From DTU053 sp012520115 (GTDB lineage: Bacteria; Bacillota; Clostridia; Oscillospirales; Acutalibacteraceae): 64,000 nt of DNA. The translations under genes were made by a program, and so were the position numbers. Positions 57,945 through 64,000 of this stretch are shown one piece after another; within the stretch, counting starts at the first letter, position 1, and each line of letters opens with the position of its first letter. The notes beneath the pieces are model-generated. The model ran no database searches, was not told where the DNA came from, and saw only the letters and a list, made by a program, of their open reading frames with translations. The stretch covers positions 682,001-746,000 of the forward strand of contig JBMNNB010000003.1 in the NCBI GenBank assembly GCA_050953725.1, in the 5' to 3' direction.

Positions 57945-59855
57945 TTAACCCTTTAAATCAAAATAGCCTTTTCCGCCGAGGAATTTGTAAGTCATATCGC
58001 TTGCTGTCTTGAAGAAGGAGTAGAGCAGCTTATCGGTTGTGCTCTCCGGCTTGGGAGCCGAAGCAAGGCCGAGCTTTACAAATACGGCGAGGAGCTTGTT
58101 GTTGGCAGCGTTTATCGCATCCTGGTCAGCCAACGGGTTATCAAGAACGGCGATTACCTCGTCGATAGCCTCCTGAAGTGCCGCTGCATCCTCAGGCGAA
58201 AGCGCTGAGGTGTCGATATCAAGTGCCTTGGGCAGCATGCTCTGCTTTAAGCCCCTTGCGTTTCTGGCTACTAAGAACTGCGGATACTTCGGGTCGGAGA
58301 ATATATTCTGAATTCTGTTGCTTGAAATAAGCGTTGAAGTAAGGCTGATGATTACATCGTTTCTGCCCGTTGCCTCGTGGTTCTGGTCCTTGAAGTACCA
58401 TGTGGTGTCGGGAAGCAGGCCTGCGGAAGCGTCCACAACATTGTCAGGGGAGATGTAGTTGTGGGTCGGGTCGGAGATGTACGGGCTTGTGTTCTTCTGA
58501 ACATAGCCTTCCGGCAGAGTCTGGCCTATGGGAGCGGCATATGCGCCCAGTGAAGCGGACTCAAGAGGAAGAAGACCGTCGGAGTTGTGGTCGTTCCAGT
58601 TCGGAATAAAGCCGTATGTGGGGAAGTTGTACTCTGCAATGCAGAAGAACCTTACGCCGCTTTCTATAAAGCTCTGGATATTCTCATATCTGTTGCCCTG
58701 AGCGGTGTAGTACCTGTCTGTCTGCTCTCTGATAGCGGCATACTCGTCGGAATCGAGAAGTGTGTCACGAAGCTCAATATAGTCCTCATTCGGAACAAGC
58801 GCCCACATGTTTGTGCAGGTCTTGAGGTTGTCACGAACAGCGCACATGACCGCATCGAGAACGTTAAGCAGAGTCTGCTTGGGCAGTATCCTTATAAGAA
58901 GGTTCAGCGCAAAGCCTGTATATCCGTCAACCAGCGAGGGCAGGAGGTTCTTGTAAATGTCCTCTTCGTTGCGGGTGAACTGGCCTCTGAAGATGCCTGC
59001 AGCAATCTTGCTGCCGTTTGCTGCGGGAACAACCAGGACAACCTTATTGAGTGACTCCTTAACCTGAGGATAAACGTCCATAAGGCTGTTGAAAACGGTT
59101 GCGCCGAGGCTTATGGGAACAAGGTTTACCTTGTCTGAGTTTCTCTCGGCCTTGACCTTTTCGATGAACTGATAAAGGTCTGCGGCTATTTCAAGCTGAT
59201 TGCCGAAGCTGTCATAGGTGAAGAAATAAAGGTTCTCGCCGCTGACTGCGTCTATGTAATCATGAAGAGGAATGGTGCTCAGCATGCGTTCCTGCTCATA
59301 GGGGGTGCTGTCGGCGTAGCTGTTGGGATATTTAATAACCTCTCTCGGAACGCCGGGCTGGCCGTTAAGGTCGTTGGAAATGTTCTTTGTAAGATCAGCG
59401 GCAACCTCGTCGATAGCCTTATAAAGGCCGTCCATCTGCTTAAAAATAAGAGCATTGAACAGCGGGCCGATAAGGGTCTTGACTATGGAGCCCACATCGG
59501 GTTCTATGAATGCGACCTTATAGTAGCCTTCATCGTCAACTATTCTGTTGCCGTTTTCGTCAAGCAGAATAACATCGGACTGCATGATACCGGGGATTAT
59601 GATTGTCGGAAGAATCTCCGGGTCGCTTGCGGGCTTGCCGGGGTTGAAGGCAGCGCCCTTCGGAATTGAAACAACGGGAGCCGTTGTTTCCTCGGTATTT
59701 TCGGCAACGTCTGTCTTTTCATTTTCTGCGCCTGCAAGCACATCGGTCACGGCATTGGCAGAGCCGCTGTTGCCGCCCGTATAAACCAAAGAAACAGGGA
59801 AGAGAAGGCATACCACAAGCAGGACGGCTGACAGCCTTAACACAGATTTCTTCAT
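57945..59855 (-). CDS. alpha/beta-hydrolase-like protein, exported paralog
   Basis: The protein has 636 residues from the ATG at 59853-59855 after CGGAGG; a longer frame is rejected. The N-terminus is a signal peptide (MKKSVLRLSAVLLVVCLLFP), then a low-complexity linker. Core: PTIIIPGIMQSDVILLDENG, elbow NLVPISLGATVFNSLM (Ser in P-I-S-L-G, as in the paralog), YYTAQGNRYENIQSFIESGV, and ISPDNVVDASAGLLPDTTWY with a candidate histidine in DQNHEATGRND. A helical tail of about 100 residues contains AANNKLLAVFVKLGL. Paralogy with the 508-residue protein is evident by eye. A promoter (TATAAT, minus, 59990-59995) lies upstream. Confidence 0.72.
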   Translation of the reverse strand: MKKSVLRLSAVLLVVCLLFPVSLVYTGGNSGSANAVTDVLAGAENEKTDVAENTEETTAPVVSIPKGAAFNPGKPASDPEILPTIIIPGIMQSDVILLDENGNRIVDDEGYYKVAFIEPDVGSIVKTLIGPLFNALIFKQMDGLYKAIDEVAADLTKNISNDLNGQPGVPREVIKYPNSYADSTPYEQERMLSTIPLHDYIDAVSGENLYFFTYDSFGNQLEIAADLYQFIEKVKAERNSDKVNLVPISLGATVFNSLMDVYPQVKESLNKVVLVVPAANGSKIAAGIFRGQFTRNEEDIYKNLLPSLVDGYTGFALNLLIRILPKQTLLNVLDAVMCAVRDNLKTCTNMWALVPNEDYIELRDTLLDSDEYAAIREQTDRYYTAQGNRYENIQSFIESGVRFFCIAEYNFPTYGFIPNWNDHNSDGLLPLESASLGAYAAPIGQTLPEGYVQKNTSPYISDPTHNYISPDNVVDASAGLLPDTTWYFKDQNHEATGRNDVIISLTSTLISSNRIQNIFSDPKYPQFLVARNARGLKQSMLPKALDIDTSALSPEDAAALQEAIDEVIAVLDNPLADQDAINAANNKLLAVFVKLGLASAPKPESTTDKLLYSFFKTASDMTYKFLGGKGYFDLKG

Positions 59856-59989
59856 TCTAATAAACCTCCGCTTAGAAGCGTTATATAATGTATGGCAAAA
59901 AGTCCCCAAGGGGCGAAATACGCCGCCGCCTGATTTGACTTACTCGGGCTGCGGAATAAGTCCTTATGCGCATACTATTCGACAATGGC

Positions 59990-59995
59990 ATTATA
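59990..59995 (-). promoter_or_regulatory. -10 element of the exported hydrolase gene
   Basis: TATAAT on the minus strand, with TTTACT 18 bases upstream as a weak -35, about 135 bases before the start. The rest of 59856-60150 is AT-rich and holds nothing else. Confidence 0.5.
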
Positions 59996-60154
59996 GCATA
60001 AGATTCACAAAAAAGTAAATAGAAAACGGCCTGTATCTTGTGCATTTCAATAAATTCAAAAACTGTTTACAATTGAAATGGTTATTTTTCTGATATAGAA
60101 ATAAAAACGCAAGTATATTTCTAAAATTGAAAAATACCGGCGCATTTTTGCATG

Positions 60155-60190
60155 AAAAATCGGGCAAGGCTTTTACCCTGCCCGATTCAA
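60155..60190 (-). terminator. terminator after the GH94 gene
   Basis: AATCGGGCA pairs with TGCCCGATT around an 11-base loop; the minus strand then runs into five T. Confidence 0.85.
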
Positions 60191-60221
60191 TTTTTTATAG
60201 CACGGTTGAAATTTATGAATT

Positions 60222-63200
60222 TTACAGCTTAAATGTCTTCTCCTCGCCGTCTAAGATGAGTCTAAGCTTGCAGGGCCCGAAATTTTCCGGCAGCTTCGGC
60301 TCTACCGTGATTTTGCCGTCACGCTGCTTTATGCCCAGCATCTCCTCATAAACGGTGCGGTAGTACCAGCCCGCCGCTCCCGTGTAAAGGCTCCAGCCGC
60401 CCCTGCCCTCAAGACCCTTTGCGCTGTAAACATCTCCCGCAAAGGCGTATGGCTCGGTCTTGTATCTTGCCGCCATTTCGTTGTTCTCGTATTTTGCGGC
60501 GGGATTTATCATTCTCAACAGCCTGTAAGCCTCGTCGGGCTGATTATTTTTAAACAGCGCAAGGCAGAACCAGACCGCCGCATGGGTGTACTGGCCGCCG
60601 TTCTCCCTGACTCCCTGCGGGTAGGCGTTTACATAGCCTGTCTGCCGTCCTGTATGGGTAAAGGCTGGGGTGAACAGCTTTATTATGCCCGCCCTCTCGT
60701 CGACAAGCTTCTGAGCGGCCGCTTTCAGGGCGGTGTCGATTCTCTCCTTGTCGGGCATAGAGCTCAGAACCGCAAAGGACTGGGGCAGAAGGTCGATTTC
60801 GCATTCCGGATTGCCCCTTGCGCCCATCTGTGTGCCGTCATCGTAGAAGGCACGCAGATACCAGCTGCCGTTCCAGGCGTGTTCGTCAATGGCCCAGTGC
60901 AGCTTTGAAGCCTCGCTTCTGTACCTCTTTGCGGTGTTCTCGTCGCCTGTTTTTTCAAGCACCTCTGCAAAGAGATTAAGTGTCATTGATAAGAACTGCG
61001 CCAGCCAGACGCTTTCGCCCTGACCCTTTATGCCCACAAGGTTAAAGGAGTCGTTCCAGTCGCCGCCGCCCATTAAGGGTAAGTCGTGTGCGCCCCGGGC
61101 GGAGCTTCTCTCAATAGCCCTCTTGCAGTGTTCCTCTATAGTCGCCGTTTCATAGGAGCGGACAGGCTCGAAATACCTTTCGTGCTCGCTTTCGGAAAGC
61201 AGCGGTCCATCGACAAACGGCACCTTAGTTTTGAGGAAGTCATAGTCGCCGGTTTTAAGCACATACTCTGCTGTCACATAGGGCAGCCACAGTAAGTCGT
61301 CGCTGTAACGGGTGCGAACGCCCTTAATGGAGAAGCCCTTTGCCGGATTCGTGTGCCACCAGTGCAGCACGTCGCCCTCCGGGAACTGTGCCGCCGCACT
61401 TCTTATTATCTGCCGCCTTACGATTTCCGGGTGAGTCAGCACTAATGCGGAGCAGTCCTGAAGCTGGTCCCTGAAGCCGTAGGCTCCGCCGCACTGATAA
61501 AAGCCCGTCCTGCCGAGCAGCCGCACATTCAGTATCTGCCACAAAAGGAAGTCGTTGAAGATATTATTCAGGGCAGTGTCGGGGGTTTCTATTATAATGC
61601 GGTTCTGATTTTGCAAGATACCGGTGTCTGCGTGCAGTTCTGAGGCAAGCTCCGTTAAATTCATTTTTTTAGTCGACCTCAGTCTTATCAGAGGTCTGAC
61701 AAAGCCCTGTATCTCATCCTCATCCTCGTAATCTGCCTTTTTCTCTTTTTTCTCGGTAAGTCTTTTTTCTTCCGAATGGCTGATATCCTCCGGCGCAATT
61801 ACGGGATTTTTGTACGGCGATTCGGTAATGGTGTTCTGCTCTGCCGCCGCCTCGTCCCGCTGCAACAGCTCCTTGCCTTTTGTGTTAAGCTCCTCCTGAA
61901 GTGACGGCTCGCCCTCAAAGACCTCATTGTCCGAGATAGATTCGACGGGCTTTGCGTCTATGACAGCTTTGCCGCTTGTGTCTTCACTTTCTTTGCGTGG
62001 CTTCGGCTGAGTATCGCTCTCGTCTGTCAGACGCCTTTCGTCAGACAGGCTCATATCCTGAGGCGCTATCACGGGGTTTTGGTATGGCGATTCGGTGATG
62101 GTGTTCTGCTCTGCCGCCGCCTCGTCCCGCCTTAACAGCGCCCTGCCCTTTGAGTTTAATTCATCAAGGAACGACGGCACTCCCTCAAAGATTTCGTTGT
62201 CCGAAATCGATTCCGCAGGCTCTTTGTAATAGGCATGAACGCCCTCAATTATTACGGGCTTTTCGTAATTTGTTACAAGGCTGTGCTCGGGCATGTCGAA
62301 ATATTCCTCGTCATAATCCATAATCGACCGCCACGACAGAATGAACTTGACCTTTTCCTTGCTGCGGGGCGGCAGGATAATCTGCCTGATGACCGCTCCG
62401 CAGATATGGGGCGAGGGCTGGTCCGTATCCGTGTTCCACCTGCCCGCAAAGAATGAAGTGTCGTCTATGCAGACGCTCTGGACGGTCTCGCTTAAAAGGT
62501 TCAGCACGCCCGGATATTCCGCATCATCCGGCGAACTAATCTTAACTCCGTCAGTGAGGGGGCTTGTCTTTAGGAAAATATTGTCCGAGCCGTCCTGCCC
62601 CATTATGGGCTTGATATAGTAGGCAAGCTGCACCGTGCGGGCATCGTTCGAGGGATTCTCCATCTCCACCTCCACCACCTTTGCGGTCTTGTCCTTTTCT
62701 ATATATACCTTGATTTCGTGCGTAAGACCCGCCGCACGGCCTCTGTATCTTACGGCGTCCGCTCTGAAGAAGGCTTCGGAGCCGAGTACAAGGTCATAAA
62801 GTCCCTCGTCGGCCTTGAGAATGAGCATTTCGCCCCTGTTGTCACGCATGGTGTCGTTGACCCACGGGGTCAGCTTGTTGAGGTTAGCGTTAATGGCCCA
62901 TGTGTAGCCGAGGGCCGTGTCCGAAAGCAGGGTGCCGAACTTCTCATTGCTCAGAACAAAGCACCAGGGCAGAGGGGGTTTGTCGGCAATCACATAGCCG
63001 CCGTTTTCAAAGCGGTTGCGCCTTTCTGCGTTTTCGGGCAGGGTTGAGGGCAGAATCGGGAGCATCTTTATGCTCTCCTTAACCTGCTTTGACAATACGG
63101 CGCTCTCAGGATAGCTGAGTACGGCGGCGGCCTTTAAAGCCCGCAGGGCCGTCTCTCCCGCCGTGTTCATATTGACGGGGATGATGCCCGCCCCGGAGCC

Positions 63201-64000
63201 CAAAGCCTGCTCGTAATTCTCTTTCCTCAGAATATTCCTTATGGTCTGAATATTCCTTGCTTCATAGCCCTCGTTCTCCTTAATCAGAATCACAAGGGTC
63301 GTGGGAATGCCGCAGAGGGACAGCTTTTTGTGCATTCTTATAAAGGGTATGGCGTTGGTCAGGTCCTCATGCCTTTCTGCCGTGACGGTGATTACGGGAT
63401 TGTCGCCGGACACGCCTATGCTCCACAGAGCCTTAACGCCGCTGTTTAAACCCTGAAGTGCGGTTTTTGCGTCCTTGGTCAGATGCCTGCGGAAGAATAC
63501 CGAGGACAGAAGCCTTGCAGCACCCACGCCGTCAAGGCCGGTCTCGTTAAAGGGCGAGGTGGCCCCCTTGGTTATGGGCAGGTTCTCGGCCCTGACCTTT
63601 AAGAAACGCTCAAGTGCCTCCTGATTTGTGGAAGCGGCGCTTAATACAAGCGTAACGCTGTCCGTGGAGCGTGGCGGAAGGCTTACGGGGACTGAGAAGG
63701 CGGCGCAGGAGTCAATACCGCCTGTCCTGTTTTCGAGCCTTATTCCGGAACGCCTTAAGGATTCAAGTCCGAAGGGTCGTTCCAGCACATACTCACGCCT
63801 TGTGTCAAAGCTGAACCTCTTGCCCTCTATAAAGCCCGCCGCAAGGCAAAGCGGCTCGCCGCTCCTGCCCCGTCTTTCAAAGAGCAGCACCTTCTCCTGC
63901 CTGTTGTAGTAGCTCTTTAAAAACAGTTTTGAAAAGGCCGGGTGGCTGGACTCCGAAATGTGTGAGTTTAAAGACGGCTCGAAATATATGAACAGCTCGC
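60222..64000 (-). CDS. GH94-family glycoside phosphorylase, 5' end beyond window
   Basis: The frame stays open to the window edge (codons through HPAFSKLFLKSYYNRQEK), so the protein is longer than the 1,259 codons seen. It has the GH94 beta-sandwich, a helical linker and the (alpha/alpha)6 barrel: HWWHTNPAKGFSIKGVRTRY, the acid residue in LMGGGDWNDSFNLVG, and YPQGVRENGGQYTHAAVWF near the end. GH94 members split beta-glucosides (cellobiose, cellodextrins, beta-1,2-glucan, chitobiose) with phosphate. An unusual insert (about codons 560-740 of this fragment) contains two 90-residue imperfect repeats (SDNEIFEGVPSFLDELNSKG and relatives). Its size recalls the C-terminal half of cyclic beta-1,2-glucan synthase. 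The substrate is not resolved. Confidence 0.88.
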   Translation of the reverse strand, partial: ELFIYFEPSLNSHISESSHPAFSKLFLKSYYNRQEKVLLFERRGRSGEPLCLAAGFIEGKRFSFDTRREYVLERPFGLESLRRSGIRLENRTGGIDSCAAFSVPVSLPPRSTDSVTLVLSAASTNQEALERFLKVRAENLPITKGATSPFNETGLDGVGAARLLSSVFFRRHLTKDAKTALQGLNSGVKALWSIGVSGDNPVITVTAERHEDLTNAIPFIRMHKKLSLCGIPTTLVILIKENEGYEARNIQTIRNILRKENYEQALGSGAGIIPVNMNTAGETALRALKAAAVLSYPESAVLSKQVKESIKMLPILPSTLPENAERRNRFENGGYVIADKPPLPWCFVLSNEKFGTLLSDTALGYTWAINANLNKLTPWVNDTMRDNRGEMLILKADEGLYDLVLGSEAFFRADAVRYRGRAAGLTHEIKVYIEKDKTAKVVEVEMENPSNDARTVQLAYYIKPIMGQDGSDNIFLKTSPLTDGVKISSPDDAEYPGVLNLLSETVQSVCIDDTSFFAGRWNTDTDQPSPHICGAVIRQIILPPRSKEKVKFILSWRSIMDYDEEYFDMPEHSLVTNYEKPVIIEGVHAYYKEPAESISDNEIFEGVPSFLDELNSKGRALLRRDEAAAEQNTITESPYQNPVIAPQDMSLSDERRLTDESDTQPKPRKESEDTSGKAVIDAKPVESISDNEVFEGEPSLQEELNTKGKELLQRDEAAAEQNTITESPYKNPVIAPEDISHSEEKRLTEKKEKKADYEDEDEIQGFVRPLIRLRSTKKMNLTELASELHADTGILQNQNRIIIETPDTALNNIFNDFLLWQILNVRLLGRTGFYQCGGAYGFRDQLQDCSALVLTHPEIVRRQIIRSAAAQFPEGDVLHWWHTNPAKGFSIKGVRTRYSDDLLWLPYVTAEYVLKTGDYDFLKTKVPFVDGPLLSESEHERYFEPVRSYETATIEEHCKRAIERSSARGAHDLPLMGGGDWNDSFNLVGIKGQGESVWLAQFLSMTLNLFAEVLEKTGDENTAKRYRSEASKLHWAIDEHAWNGSWYLRAFYDDGTQMGARGNPECEIDLLPQSFAVLSSMPDKERIDTALKAAAQKLVDERAGIIKLFTPAFTHTGRQTGYVNAYPQGVRENGGQYTHAAVWFCLALFKNNQPDEAYRLLRMINPAAKYENNEMAARYKTEPYAFAGDVYSAKGLEGRGGWSLYTGAAGWYYRTVYEEMLGIKQRDGKITVEPKLPENFGPCKLRLILDGEEKTFKL

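Noticed and set aside
61324..61542. Overlapping minus-strand frame within the GH94 gene
   Set aside because: Out-of-frame shadow of the phosphorylase gene.

Overview
The window looks like chromosomal DNA from an anaerobic Clostridia-type Firmicute, most likely a gut member of the Oscillospirales/Ruminococcaceae. The basis is strong Shine-Dalgarno starts (including TTG and GTG starts), the soj-spo0J-type parAB pair with canonical parS sites, the ylxM-ffh-rpsP-khpA-rimM-trmD run, the pgk-tpiA-gpmI run, a PdaA-like sporulation-type deacetylase, a hydrogenase-system regulator of the TM1266 family, an Amt-PII fusion, and many carbohydrate-active enzymes (GH30, GH31, GH16, GH94). The assignment is inferred; no rRNA is present to settle it.

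Layout. 0-4.1 kb: an accessory block of small minus-strand genes (zinc-ribbon proteins, a 33-residue membrane peptide, short unknowns) behind a repeat-rich noncoding stretch that ends near the 3' end of tRNA-Ala. 4.3-5.7 kb: dinB with two LexA boxes. 5.7-6.4 kb: a G-rich noncoding block and two perfect parS sites. 6.4-9.4 kb: parA, parB, serS. 9.4-9.8 kb: a promoter-driven candidate structured RNA, then tRNA-Leu. 10-12.2 kb: a DUF1538 membrane protein and a tandem P-II protein. 12.4-15.1 kb: flavodoxin, then an ECF sigma factor gene overlapping a membrane-anchored serpin gene. 15.1-19 kb: a frameshifted MATE exporter, a ChbG-type deacetylase and an HGSNAT-like membrane acyltransferase. 19-20.6 kb: a GC-rich mosaic repeat. 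20.7-28.6 kb: glycan genes (GH30, a sugar:cation symporter with a long charged tail, a metallophosphoesterase, GH31). 28.8-34.3 kb: a small protein, PdaA-like lipoprotein, APC permease, TM1266 regulator and Amt-PII behind an attenuator-like leader. 34.4-39 kb: assorted metabolic and membrane genes. 39-43 kb: the ylxM-trmD translation/SRP run. 43-44.7 kb: three small genes of unknown function. 45-46.2 kb: a 170-bp tandem repeat. 46.3-49.1 kb: GH16 and a broken RCC1/InlB-repeat surface protein. 49.4-53.1 kb: glycolytic operon with a Rex-like operator. 53.3-55.4 kb: cyclase and ABC transporter. 55.5-59.9 kb: two paralogous alpha/beta-hydrolase-like proteins, one cytosolic and one exported. 60.2-64 kb: a GH94-type phosphorylase truncated by the window edge.

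Themes. Nitrogen sensing appears twice (DUF1538 with a tandem P-II protein; Amt fused to P-II). Glycan metabolism is spread over several loci. The intergenic DNA is unusual: large islands with strong strand bias, strongly repetitive and apparently noncoding, sit at 2.9-3.8, 5.7-6.0, 19.1-20.6, 45.0-46.2 and 57.2-57.8 kb. The less explained parts are these islands, the sigma-serpin pair, the hydrolase paralogs, and the two structured leader/RNA regions at 9.5 and 32.3 kb.
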